Shown in pieces: positions 53,671 through 64,000 of a DNA stretch of 64,000 nucleotides (position 1 is its first letter; each line of letters opens with the position of its first letter). Source of the stretch: Undaria pinnatifida (taxonomy: Eukaryota; Sar; Phaeophyceae; Laminariales; Alariaceae); NCBI GenBank assembly GCA_012845835.1, contig JABAKD010000013.1, forward strand, positions 6,275,628-6,339,627. The letters run 5' to 3'. The position numbers and the translations under genes are program-made. The notes under the pieces are model-generated. The model had not been told where the DNA came from and searched no databases. It was given only the letters and a program-made list of their open reading frames with translations.

Positions 53671-54069
53671 AGTAGTACAGGAGACCGCGCATGCTTCGGT
53701 GGAGGGGCGAGAACCATTTTTTTTTGCTGGGGCTTCTCCCTTGAGGAGCTCTATACCCCACCCGAAAAAACTCGTTTGGAGAAAGCTGATTTAAGTGCTA
53801 GTATGCCCAATGAAAACAGTCCCACGGCCTATACTACTAGACTACTGTACAGGTATATAAACAACAACAAAAAAATCAATAAACACGAAGCAATCTTAAT
53901 TCGGACGGTAAGGGGTTATGGGGCCTTGCCACACGCCATTAAGAAAGCGCTTCGCCTTATTTTTTAGGGGGGGGAGGAAGTGCTATGATGCCTCGATCGT
54001 AGACCGCACCTTCTACTTTGTCTGCGAGTCGACGCGCAAGTATGTTTTGCCTTGTATGCCTGTATTATA

Positions 54070-55284
54070 CAGTCGACCCCGCTTGAAAGACACAGCACGT
54101 TTTTTTTTTCGAGTTTCTTTAACGCGGGGAAGTGTCTTTAAGATTCCGGGGCCACTAACTCACCGTCCCCGGGGCCAACGTAGGCGTAGCATGTGTCAAA
54201 AGACAGAAATTCGCAGCAGGAATACCACCACGAAACGGTGTTGTTTGAAACCTACGACTCAAAGTGATTCCAAGGCCGCAACTACTGCTGCTGTACTCCA
54301 ACACGTGCATACCATCGTTTGAATTTCCCTCTCCCACCGAAACGCGGGAAGGGGTGCAGCACGACGTACATAGTGTAATGTGTACGGTAGTGCGCTGGTG
54401 TTGTTGTAGGCTTTTATTATTGTTGAGGCGTTGTCCTCGCGGTGAACATCACATCCGTTTTGGGAAATCTGATACGACACAGACAGGCACAGGCTACCTG
54501 CAACATGGAGACCGAACAAAACCACCCAAACTTGGGACGACACTATTTAGTACAATGTCGGTAACGCAGACAACACCAGACGTGAATATCGGGAAAGTAC
54601 ACCGAAAAAGAGGATACCGCTCCTTCCCAAAGGTAAAAACAAGGCAAACGCAAAACAAATTATGCTACGATTAAGAGTAAGTTATTAATAGTTAGTTTAG
54701 CTAAACGAGACTACATCCAAGACAAACAAAAAACACCAAACAACGAACGCGGGCATCCAAAGTTCAGTTGTCCAAAAAAATAACACTACCCCGCCGACAT
54801 ATCCCGAAGAGTCGCCTGCACCTCGCCCCCCTCGTTCGCTCTTCGCTTGACTTGAGTTTCATGGGTGAACGAATGCAGTCTTGGAAAGAAGGTACGCCGT
54901 TTCGCTGTACTCGCCGTCCCTTCCGTTCGCGTACAAATAGGCGCGGACTTCCGCCCGCAAGGGCACTGGTGAACCAGTGACACAAGTTGAGACTTGATTT
55001 TGCACGTTGGTTCGCCACATGGCTTCAAGCCCGCATCAGACGAACCGCCAGCAGATGGGAGGAATATTTCCATACTCACACGCAATAGCAGCAGCAGCAG
55101 TAGACCGCTTTCGGTGCAGTCTACAGGTGTGCTACAGCAATATTTTGGGGGCCCGCATGGTGGAAAAATGGACCCCCTCGTAATCTTTCACATCTATCTG
55201 CGGGGCACCATGCTTCTGTTATTTTTTGTGTCCTTAAAGCGGGAAGTCGACTTAAGAAGAGTGTCTTCAAAGCGGGGACGACTG
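54070..55284. mobile_element. pogo/Tc1-mariner-like TA element, non-autonomous, copy B
   Basis: TA lies on both sides (54068-54069 and 55285-55286). The left end is CAGTCGACCCCGCTTGAAAG; reading inward from the right the end is CAGTCGTCCCCGCTTTGAAG. Subterminal AACGCGGGGAAGTGTCTTTA and GTCCTTAAAGCGGGAAG repeats follow. It is inverted relative to copy A and shares its internal blocks, including GGTTCGCCACATGGCTTCAAGC and CGTCCCCGGGGCC. At 1,215 bp it holds no transposase-like ORF; the 136- and 99-codon frames are unrelated to known domains. Confidence 0.75.
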
Positions 55285-55289
55285 TATCC

Positions 55290-56900
55290 TAATCCACAGC
55301 ATGTGTGTGTCTACCCACACGTCGCGATTTCGCGCCGGGTGCGCTGACCAAAAATTGCTCGTCTACGAGACCCCCACAGGAACGTACAGGGGGGAGGGGT
55401 GATCGCAGGAGGCTGGAGGACCTACTATTATACTTACTACGGCCCATGGCGTGGGTTAGGCATGTTATACGTACACGTACTCACGCTACGTATACCTATT
55501 ATTAATAATACTATGCATTGCATTGTCGGATAGTGCTTATTATCGGACGCCTTTTCAAATGGTTCATCTGAAAATGGACACGACAAGGAGAGTGTGAGTG
55601 TTCACATTGTATAGTTGGAATCGGACAACAAGCAAGTGTGTATGCGCTGTATGCACGTTTCTTTGGTTGGTGCTTTGGTATATATATGTTTCTTATGGTG
55701 TGCGTGGAGCGGAGATTTCTGATGTCGCGGAGGTTGGGATATATAGTGAGTACGTAGATGAGGTGCTGGTGTTGTACGCGGTTGTATACATGATATGTGC
55801 TAAGTTTATGAGGCGGATGAACCCCGCGCTCTCCGAACACACACACGCCCGAGACAGCCGGCAAAATCATTTTTTTGCGTGCTGAAACTCGATGTCGCAT
55901 TTTCCTCGCCGTTCACAGTGCACCAGCAGTCGTCGTGTCGTACACTATAATAATTATAAGTAATGTTCATAGACTTATATTACCTATGCCCTAACTCTGT
56001 CATGTAAAACGCCTTTTGAATGCCACCCCTACATATCCTCTCTGAGGGACGAGTTGTACCAGGTACTTGGAACTGGACTATGCTTGGGGTATAGACTAGA
56101 GTCTAGACTATATTAATAGCAGGAGGGACAACTGTTAGTAAATAATGGAAACTGCCCAAAAACAGAAGGAGGAGAGGAGGTCTACTTCATCTAGTCTAGA
56201 CTAGATCTATACCATGGTGTACAGCAGTATCAGACGATTCCCCAGCAGCACGGACTGCTTCATGTGTCCGTTAGTATTATCGTCATTTTTGTTCGTTGAT
56301 ATCAATGCTTTTTTCCTCACTGCGACTGACTGCTGTGTGGGTAGAACGTCCCGAAATCTTAATGGTCTGTAGACTAGACTATACTTCGTCGTCGTTGAAT
56401 ATACATATCGTACATTGAACAGCTGTGTGTGGGCGTTTCCGACAGGAATGTAAGTCCCAAATAGACGTCCCGGGTAATGTTGGGCACAAGTTCACAGCAA
56501 CAGCAGCGGCTAGCAATGCGAAGAAAACACGCACACGCGACGTAGAGTTGACCTGGCTGCACAGACTCTGAAATCCCAGATCATGCGCACACGCGTAATT
56601 CTCGCGATTCTGTTATCCGGCAACAACGTGGAGATCTATCTCACAGCGCACGTGCTAGCAGGCGTGTTTGTACGAGTGCACGCGGTGTTCGCTGTTGGAT
56701 ACACTTGACATGCAAGTTGTCCGACAACAGCGAACGGGAGACTGGCATATGCGCGCCTGCACATTTCCACTGCACACTGCGCGCGATCTTTGTTCTGAAA
56801 TCATGGCAGTAAACTGCACTCCCTCGGGATTTTTCGCTCATTATTCCCTCCCCGCACCCCGGGGTTTCCAACATGATCGGGAAAAATAACGTTATTTTCA
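55290..56900. other. Region without a recognisable gene; TCTAGACTA palindromes
   Basis: Short frames only. Palindromic TAGTCTAGACTA-type words occur at about 56095-56115, 56190-56210 and 56370-56385, with another cluster at 58028-58060 inside the first intron of the next gene. Confidence 0.4.
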
Positions 56901-57001
56901 CCGTTTACAATATTAGAAGGATCGTATCATACTAATCATATGTACCGTCCGTCGATCTACCTCAAGGCTGGCTAACGGGCATCGTGCCCAGCTCGCCAGA
57001 C

Positions 57002-57542
57002 ATGACTGGAACCGACGTCGAGGTGGAGCTGCGCCGTCTGGGTGGTATCGACGGAGCGATCTCTCTCCTTCGCCACCACCGTGCCGGTACTGCAACAGCA
57101 GCAACGTCCGACGAAGTCCAAGCCGGCAGACTCGAGCTTGGCGCAGCCTTGCTTGCTTGCGCCATCGGATTAGGCACTGCCACCACCACTACAGCTGCTG
57201 CTGCTGTTGCTGCTGTTGCTGCTGTTGATGATGATGGGGCTGCTGCTGATAATGCTGCTGCTGATGCCATTGCTATTCCTCCTGATGCTGCTGCTTCCGC
57301 TGGTACTACTGGTGTCATGACAACGGCACAAGGATCACAGTGCGCCAGCGGTGGTGCTGGTGCTGCCACAATGATGGTACTAGGAGGAGCACAACGCGGT
57401 GACGCAGTAAGTGCTTTCTCGACGACCGAGGAGAAAAGCATCGCGGCCGCTTGTTCAGGCCGTGGCAGGACGGCTTGCATCCCGGCGGCTGCTGCGTCTT
57501 GGAAGCAAAAGGCCCTGGCTTCAGCCCTCCAAGCTCTGCAAG
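57002..57542 (+). CDS. ARM-protein exon 1 (first ATG; may begin further upstream)
   Basis: ATG at 57002 begins MTGTDVEVELRRLGGIDGAI, an ARM-like helix pair. It is followed by an Ala/Thr-rich low-complexity insert over 57180-57300, coded by GCT/GCC/GTT triplets, and ends with a second amphipathic helix, WKQKALASALQALQG, split by the donor. If the donor is not used, the frame continues to a TAA at 57584-57586. Another GT with a good context (GCA|GTAAGT at 57407) is in phase 0 and would not fit exon 2. The GTG at 56984 is in frame but less likely as a start than the ATG. Confidence 0.6.
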
Positions 57543-60500
57543 GTGCATGTGGTATCGCATGCCGCATTGTATGCGCTGCATGTTAAAGGGATTAGCCCCG
57601 GAAATCGAGGACGGGATTGGTGTTTCGAGTCCCAAAGTGTAATTATGAAGTATGGTGGCTTGTAGGTAACGCACATTTTGATGGGATGTTGTAGTTGTGT
57701 ACCCTAGGTACGAGTATATTACAACATACAACAATACCGTTGGTTGCTCTGTTCGTGCGCATATTTTATTTCGTCGGAGCTTACTCGTAAGAACAGCAAG
57801 AGCAGTACGTACACTACTGCTGTACGCTCGTCCTTCTACACGAACACTCGTCGTGCTCTTGCCGTGCTCTCGTCGTGTGGTCGTCGTGTTATCGTGTCAA
57901 AAATCGATGTGGAGCCAGTTTCTACGAGAAGAATGGATAGCTGTCCACTGCTGCGTATGCACCATATAAGCAATACGAGACCAAAACGCTTTCCTTCTAA
58001 ACGAAAACCAAGAGATATTTGTGTTCGTCTAGACTCTAGTCTAGACTTTAGTCTAGATACAGAGCGCGTAGGGTTGATTTATTGGTATGTCAACGGTGGC
58101 GGGAAAGAGCTCATGGGGATGATTGTTCGCAACACCACCCCACACCATGACCTATGACAGGTGTCGTCACATCGTCCTCGCGCACCCTCTTACTCAAAGT
58201 CGTGGCCACCCTTGGGCGGCACATGCATTCGCCTGCTGTCGCGTCCACCCTTTTTGGCATGCTGCGTGAGGGCGTCGTCCAAAACGACACGGAATGTGAG
58301 TTCGTATTGTAAGCGCCGGCCGGATCGTGGCAGGACAAGGGCGATCCTAAGCGCCGACTAGCACAACACATAGGAGTACAATATCGCGGTGTTTGTCGGT
58401 TGGCCTGATCCTGTTCGTTAGAAGTCGTGATGGAAGGCATTGCCTTTGGCGCTATGGTACGTTAGTACCCACTTTTTGGGCTACAAGTGTAATTTCAGTA
58501 ACTACATGGGGGTCTATCTCTCTTCGGCTCGGTCGTGAACGTACGTACGTATCGAGTATAACCCAAAAACTACACAGAGAAGTACAGTAGTAGTAGTTCC
58601 TTCATTCAACGTATCGGAGTGGACGGCATTTTCGTCGTCATAGTCGTCATGAAAGCCACCTTCGAGGCTATTGTCATCGTAAGTGTGTTGCGTGTACCTG
58701 GTATTCGTTAGGAGGACCGACTGTATCACACCACTATGCCCGGAAATATACCGACCGTTGCGGCATTCATGATCCTATCCAAAACAATCATCAAAGTTCA
58801 GACTAAAAGGAATACGATAGCCTCTTGGGGTACATACTTGGTCAGCGCTGTCGCCATCGCTGTTCGGTGACACCTGGCTGAACCCTTGCATGATGTGTCC
58901 GATATTCACAGGAGGAACGGCTGTAAGTAGTACCCCGGTATGCCAATGCCGTGGTTGGCTGAGGTGGTCCAATAGGTAGGTTTACCTACGTTTTGGGGAT
59001 TGGGATATCGGCCAAAAAACGATGCGCTTGGTCTTTACGGTCGTCTGCGATAACTGTGAGCGAGCAGTGACTCGCCCAAAGTGGTTATCTATAGTTGACC
59101 TGCGATGCGATCAACTTCCCGATTGATAAAGATGAGTGCAGTACACGGGCGAGAGCAGCCTTGGTCTCGCCGCATGTTGTATTTCTCCGCATCTGGAAAA
59201 GGACAGTTCACCCTATCGACCACTCAAGCGGTCGAACTCGCACCTGACGTATTTAAAATAATTTCAATCAACAAAATACTTTGTTTACTTACACGCGTGC
59301 GGAGTCACTGCACATCAACAGAGACATTGATCTTAACGTCCATACCTCAATACCAGGTATGTGTGTATGTCGTCATACTATTTGCATCGCAGTTCGGGCA
59401 CCAAAGCCACCCACCGCCAACCAAAGCAGGGGCCGACGATCTTCATGCACTTTGTCGTGTCATAGTTTCCCTCTTAGATGCCAAAATGAACGCACATACA
59501 TATTCCCGGAGGAAAAGGCTTGGGCTGTCGGCATCCGTCGGCGTTTCTCTTGCAGGCGAACGGCTGAGAAAACTCACCCGCTGCTGCTGCTGCTGATGCT
59601 GCTGCTGCTGCTGGCTGCACGTCGGCAGCGCGTCACTGCCACGGTTTTTGAAGCTCAAAAATTCCAGATGGCGTATGGAAAATACATTTTCCAGGCACGC
59701 TTTCGGACACGTACATAATGGCGTCGAAAATGGAAATATACTCTATGAATAGTACATGCCGGCATGATGCTTCGTTTCGTACCGCATTTTGTAGGATTTC
59801 GACCCTGAAAAAGGAGCCTTCCAGTGGTTACTGTTATGGTGCCTGCAATCATAAATTCTGCTCCCTGCAGGTTGTCGTCGTGCATCCTGTGCGCTGGCCT
59901 CGGGTCTGCACCACCACAAAGGCCTTGCTGCGGGGTCAGGGGGCCCCGAGCGCGTGACGCTGCTACTAGCCCTTGCGTTTCCCGGCCAGTTTCCGCTGCC
60001 TCGACAATCTAGCACTGCTGCTGCCTCTACTACTGCTGGATTCAAACACGAGGCAACGACGTCGACTTCAGGGGGGGAAGAATGTTCCGGGGCTCATCTC
60101 GGCGTCAGGGATCAACAAGCTTGTGAAAACGCGCTGAGCTGCCTTTGCAGCATTTCGGAGGTGATTGGTCCACGAATTTAGCGCTGCATTCGTAGAAGCT
60201 TGCGGGTGATTGATGCCAGAGGGGGGGGGGGGGGGGGGGGTGACCGTACCGCCGACGTAAAGAGATCAGAGATGCCGCCTGCGAATACAACGATTCGGGC
60301 GCCTTGATCAGAGAATGATGCGTCTCATCGTATCATCTTTCAGTGTCCGTGGGAGCAGCGAAACGTCGCCCCCTTTCGCGGCATAGAAGAGAGCGGCACG
60401 TGGACAACTCAAACAGCGAACCACGATACCGCCCGCCCATTACAAGACAAACCGCTGAGTGCCTAGGATCTGGGTTGTGCCTCGTCCATGGCCCGTCGTG

Positions 60501-63232
60501 CTCGGCCATCGTGTGAATATTTATCAACCGGGCCAATTTTCTATTAGCCTTATCGTAGCGTCTCGACATCGATGACACTAGTGGCCAAACAGGGTAAATG
60601 GCCTGTAGCTCAACATTATCTTGGCTTTCCCTGACGCCTATGGGGATGTTTGTGGCAGGCTAGCGAGGCTGCCGCGAAGAGCATTTACGAGGCAGGGGGA
60701 CTCGTGCCGCTGTTTCTACTCGCGATGGGGGAGGAAAACTTCGAAGGTAAGAGCAAGCTCTCGTACGAAAAGGTGGGCCACGATAGGGGGGGGGGGTGTA
60801 CTTGATATTCATGCATGGCCGTAGTCGTATGACCATAGACCCGCTTTACAATGCCAGGAAGGAGCATGTCGGGTTTTCACCGGCCGGGCAGACATTGCTT
60901 GCACCAAGCGCGAAGCGCCGTGAAGTGTTCGGCGAGTCGCATGAAGGGTGAGCTGCATCCTGCTAAGAACTGCTTGTGAGGCGGACTCACATATGGATGA
61001 CAGCTTCAATGGGTTAATTTAATTTTGCGGTATGACCACTTGCAGAGACCGCATTGGCGTACGATTAGGGGGGGGGGGGGGGCTAAACAGTGTCTGGCTG
61101 GGGCTAGCGGCATGGTGCTAATCAGTGGTAACCAACTCATGACTACACTTACACTAACAAATATCATTGGAATACCATTTTTATTTCACATACACAGTGC
61201 CATGTGGCTGTTCGACTCGGTAGCATTTTCATGTTTTCTCAAGGTCCGTTTTTGGGGCGATGCACCAAGTTTGTCAAGTTGAAGTGAGCAGCCGAAGATC
61301 GAATTGGGTTCACGCCTTTCCGTAGCATGTGCGAAATGGTTGTCTTATATGTGACGCCCATCAACAATCATGGAACGTGGGAAGCTAGCCCTGGAAAAAG
61401 GTGAGCTGCGCACGTCGTTGGGCCTTGGAGGCACCGGCGTCGGGTAAATGCACTCGTGGTCCAGGCAGGCTGCGGGCTGCGGCTACAATATAAAGCTGTC
61501 TGGCACATTTTTGTTTGAATTGTTAGTTTGTCTGCTTGCCGCGATTCGTAAGAAAAACAAGGCTTCGTCGGTCGCGCACTCGTCCGATCCGTGTCGAGGT
61601 CCAGGCATCGAAACGCGTCTTCCCAATCCTCAAATGCCAAAACCCCAAGCTCAATCCGAAACCCCACGTGTCACTGCTGCCGCGATGGGTGCCGAACACT
61701 AATGTCCCCTCTCCCCGCTGTTGTGCACTGAAACCGGCTTCTGTTTTGAAGACGGGCCGCCTACCCCACCTCGAAGACCAGACGACGACCGTCCCCGCAC
61801 AAGTCTCCCGCCTTCTCGCACCTCCCTGACCAGACGCGAGGGCCTTATTTCATCCGCAAAAAGCAACGATGGGAGACCGATGACCACAGGTACGACAACT
61901 TCGGGCAGACCGATGGCAACAGATGCAGCATCTCCGAGCAGAGCTGGTGGCACAAGGGCTTTTCGAAAACGGGACGCGGTCGCGGTGGCGGCCCCCCTGG
62001 CCGAGGGGGTAGACTGGTCGCTCTTCGCAAGCGGTGCTAGCCGCGGCGGCAGTTTTAATGATAGCCGTGGCAGCAGTGCTGGTGGCGCAGGCACGCCAAC
62101 AGGTGGTGGGTTAGCCATTCCGCGGCCACCTCATAGCGCTGCCGAAAGCACGTCATTGCTACCGGCGGGGGCGGGCGGGTTACCAGAAAGAGGTAGAACC
62201 GAAGCAGCTTCTAGCGGTACGAGGGGGCTATTTCCACATGAACCACCTAGTGGTCACGACCTCGCGTCGATGGAGAGGCAGACGCTCCTGGCGACTGCAT
62301 GCCTGCTAGCGTGCTTGCGAGGGCACGCCTCTCCCTCTTCCCCAGGGATGAAGCGACCTGTCCCCCTCCACGACGATCGTGGAAACACACGAACTCCGAC
62401 GGAGCCGGCTGTGGATGATCCCCCTGGGCATCGCCGAAGGGTGGTTCTCACAGCAGAGGTAGATTATTCCCGAGATGAGGAGGACTCTTCCCGAGATGGG
62501 GTGGAGTCTTCTCGCAAGGAGATGGAATATCACCCAAACGAGGTAGATTCTTCTCGAGGGGAGACTACTTCTCGTGACGAGGCGAATTCATTTCGAGACG
62601 GAGGGTGTTCTTCTCGAGGGGAGGCGGGCTCGCTGACGTCGTTGGCTTCGCGTTTGGATGGTCAAGGGTATCCTCGGCGTCGTGGCCACGTCACCGGGGG
62701 CAGCAAGAAGGGCTCTAAGGTAGGAAGACTTCGAAGAAAAAAGCGCCTACCGCGGTGGCCTGGAGGACCATCACAAGCGACGAAAAAACGGAACGCCGCG
62801 TCAACAAACAGCAGAGCACCTGGATCTCGGGGCGGAGACAGCGAAATAAGAGACTCCTGTGGTTTGGCTGGGGTACCTCGCCGTGACTCTAGATATGATC
62901 GCCGCGAAATCAGCGGGGATGAAGCGGCGATGGCACCACCGCCGCGCCGTCAAGAAGAAGCAAGCGAAACGGCGATGGTTTTCGCTGAGTTGCACCGACT
63001 CAAGGCGGTGTCCAAGACGCCCTCCTTGCTTTACGCGCAGTGCCCGTTGCATCAAGAGCTGGGGGTAGCCATCCTCCTGAGCGGTCTCCACGGTTGCGAG
63101 AGAAACACCGGTCGCCCTGACACGAGGTGCGCCTACTATGAAATAGCCTTGAAAATATTATCATTTAAACCTTACACATACAGTTTGTGGAGGCGGTTGC
63201 GACCTTCGGATCAACTTTCACAACACGCGTAA
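57002..63232 (+). CDS. Armadillo-repeat protein gene with disordered C-terminal region (multi-exon)
   Basis: Exons with matching phases: 57002-57542 (donor AAG|GTGCAT, phase 1), 58161-58308 (GACAG| to |GTAAGC, phase 2), 58588-58678 (TACAG| to |GTAAGT, phase 0), 59871-60160 (CTGCAG| to GAG|GTGATT, phase 0), 60659-60746 (GGCAG| to |GTAAGA, phase 1) and 61752-63232 (TTTTGAAG| to TAA). An exon starting at 59430 (phase 0, ADDLHALCRVIVSLLDAKMN) probably lies between the third and fourth; its donor is unresolved. The protein has ARM-type helices: ELRRLGGIDGAISLLRHH, RIGVDGIFVVIVVMKA, QQACENALSCLCSISE and, strongest, EAAAKSIYEAGGLVPLFLLA. ARM solenoids usually bind protein partners. The start is uncertain, since the frame is open upstream to 56936. 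The predicted length is about 880 residues without the uncertain exon. Confidence 0.65.
58161..58308 (+). CDS. ARM-protein exon 2
   Basis: The acceptor CTATGACAG precedes it. The frame reads VVTSSSRTLLLKVVATLGRH and then SPAVASTLFGMLREGVVQND. The reading continues to a TAA at 58310-58312 if not spliced, but GTAAGC at 58309 is a good donor and its phase (2) fits exon 3. The pattern of leucines and alanines fits stacked helices of a solenoid. Confidence 0.55.
59430..59580 (+). CDS. Probable further exon of the ARM gene (3' border unresolved)
   Basis: The acceptor CAAAGCAG| is in phase 0, as required after exon 3. The frame reads GADDLHALCRVIVSLLDAKM and NAHTYSRRKRLGLSASVGVS, then reaches a (CTG)n run and a TGA at about 59593. 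No GT donor of phase 1 lies in the frame, which is what the next exon (59871) needs. A GC donor at GCAG|GCGAAC, or one more small exon (for instance 59795-59840, DFDPEKGAFQWLLL), could bridge the gap. Confidence 0.35.
60220..60240. repeat. 20-base poly-G in an intron of the ARM gene
   Basis: G run at about 60222-60240 within the intron 60161-60658. Another G run lies at about 61067-61082 in the next intron. Confidence 0.9.
60795..61040 (-). repeat. C-tailed ~240-bp repeat, copy 4 (inside an ARM-gene intron)
   Basis: GATATTCATGCATGGCCGTA, GGTTTTCACCGGCCGGGCAG, CACCAAGCGCGAAGCGCCGT and an end TTAATTTAATTTTGCGGTAT. Poly-G (poly-C on the minus strand) lies directly on its tail side at 60786-60795. 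It sits in the intron 60747-61751 in antisense orientation to the gene. Confidence 0.85.
61752..63232 (+). CDS. ARM-protein last exon: disordered Arg/Ser-rich region
   Basis: The frame is open for about 500 codons; the acceptor TTTTGAAG| at 61752 joins in phase 1 to the exon ending at 60746. It encodes a Pro/Arg/Ser/Gly-rich region (GPPTPPRRPDDDRPRTSLPP), then a block of about nine 10-residue SSRDE-type repeats (YSRDEEDSSRDGVESSR, 62455-62640), then a basic patch (GRLRRKKRLPRWPGGPSQ), and a more ordered end (MVFAELHRLKAVSKTPSLLY). The basic patch could act as a nuclear targeting or nucleic-acid contact site (inference). The stop is TAA at 63230-63232. A donor-like GAG|GTGCGC at about 63128 would change the last 35 residues if used. 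Confidence 0.6.
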
Positions 63233-63234
63233 AA

Positions 63235-63655
63235 CACACCCACAGCCATTTCATATACGCTGCTGTCGCCGGGCGACGTGGTTTACACCCGATATTCGCC
63301 CGCCTCCTGCATGTAGTCAGTAGGTTTGGCTAATGCCGCACTTGCCCTAAACCCCTGGGGGGGTACTGTGATTCCGTTTCACCCCCCCTCCCTATCTTAC
63401 ATATAGGTTGGGTTGGCGTCCGTTGGCAACGACACTGTAAACACGCCGCTCTCTACATGAGCTAGACCACCAGGGTACCTTTTTCTTTATTTTTCGTTTT
63501 GCGGTCGATTACAGCTGCCGGTCGAGTTAGATCTTTTGTTCGGGGTGGAGAACTTTTACTCCGTGCAAGGGGAATGATCGTAGCACATACTGCCAGTGCC
63601 CATGGTAAGACACCCACGAGGCAGTTACATTTGCTTAGTACTCCCATTGCTGCCT
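63235..63655. other. Downstream flank without a recognisable gene
   Basis: Contains the CCCCTGGGGGGGTACTGTG and ACCCCCCCTCCC tracts at about 63350-63395. Short frames only. Confidence 0.4.
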
Positions 63656-63659
63656 CTGG

Positions 63660-63960
63660 AAGTGGCCATACCGGAAAATTGATTAACTTATTGAAGCTGT
63701 CATCCCTATGCAAGTCCGCCTGAAAAGCGGTTCTTAGCAGGATGCAGCTCACCCTTCATGCGACTCGCCGAACACCTCACGGCGCTTCGCGCTTGGTGCA
63801 AGGAATGCCTGCCTGGTCGGTAAAAACCCGACAGGCTCCGTCCCGGCATAGTAGGGGTGCGAGGCTCTATACAATATGGCCATACGACTACGGCCATGCA
63901 TGAATATCGACCCCACCCTCCCCCACCCCCCCCCCACCCCCCCCCCAATTCTCCCGCCTG
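63660..63960 (+). repeat. C-tailed ~240-bp repeat, copy 5, with its C tract
   Basis: Starts near ATACCGGAAAATTGATTAAC and contains CATCCCTATGCAAGTCCGCC, CACCCTTCATGCGACTCGCC, TGGTGCAAGGAATGCCTGCC and GACTACGGCCATGCATGAAT, followed by CGACCCCACCCTCCCCCACC. It is the most complete plus-strand copy in the window. Confidence 0.85.
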
Positions 63961-64000
63961 CCACAATCGAAACTCCACGAGAGGCGTGGGCATGTCAAAA

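Noticed and set aside
53444-53794. 116-codon GSFRGSF-repeat ORF
   Set aside because: Generated by the self-complementary 12-bp minisatellite, which gives similar ORFs on both strands.
56962-57567. 201-codon minus-strand ORF opposite the ARM exon
   Set aside because: Ala/Pro/Ser-rich shadow. The plus frame has ARM-like helices and phase-consistent neighbours.

Overview
The window is nuclear DNA of a eukaryote that is very rich in repeats. I see no bacterial-style operon, Shine-Dalgarno-spaced ORF series, rRNA, tRNA or CRISPR array. The genes that can be read are split by introns with GT..AG borders and pyrimidine-rich acceptors. The coding exons are GC-rich and carry Ala/Thr/Ser and trinucleotide runs. 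Transposons, minisatellites and long (ATT)n, (AGT)n and G/C homopolymer tracts fill most of the rest. This style fits a brown alga or related stramenopile, but that is an inference from style; no species marker was found.

Layout. 0-8.3 kb: low-complexity DNA, fragments of a large composite repeat, a broken two-exon gene on the minus strand (5.57-6.11 kb) and a 1.0-kb pogo-like TA element (6821-7835). 8.8-14.1 kb: an LTR retroelement with 724-bp LTRs that are almost identical and no readable polymerase (LARD-like). 14.8-21.5 kb: copies of an A/T-rich interspersed family, two of them broken by small insertions with visible target duplications, plus a ~250-bp tandem array and a ~500-bp tandem duplication. 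21.6-28.4 kb: G-rich and tandemly duplicated DNA, including six copies of a 99-bp repeat. 29.1-35.9 kb: a ~6.75-kb foldback-type element with long inverted arms that contain ~200-bp tandem units. 36-38 kb: the best copy of the composite repeat, with an 82-residue basic ORF. 38-42.7 kb: sparse, with a 39-bp minisatellite.

42.7-45.5 kb: the 3' part of a multi-pass membrane protein gene. Its last intron contains at least five decayed copies of the last exon's first ~70 bases, each behind a C-rich tract, mixed with a ~240-bp repeat that ends in a C tract. 46-56.9 kb: mainly repeats (a pogo-TIR-like cluster, polypurine tracts, a palindromic minisatellite and a second pogo-like element at 54070-55284). 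57.0-63.2 kb: the clearest gene, with at least six phase-compatible exons on the plus strand. It encodes an armadillo-repeat protein with a long disordered Arg/Ser-rich C-terminal region.

The genes do not form a pathway. What links the features is repeat activity: the same families (C-tailed 240-bp repeat, pogo-like termini, A/T-rich family, a short retroposon 3' end) recur within introns, within each other and beside exons. All family assignments are by eye from motifs, termini and repeats.
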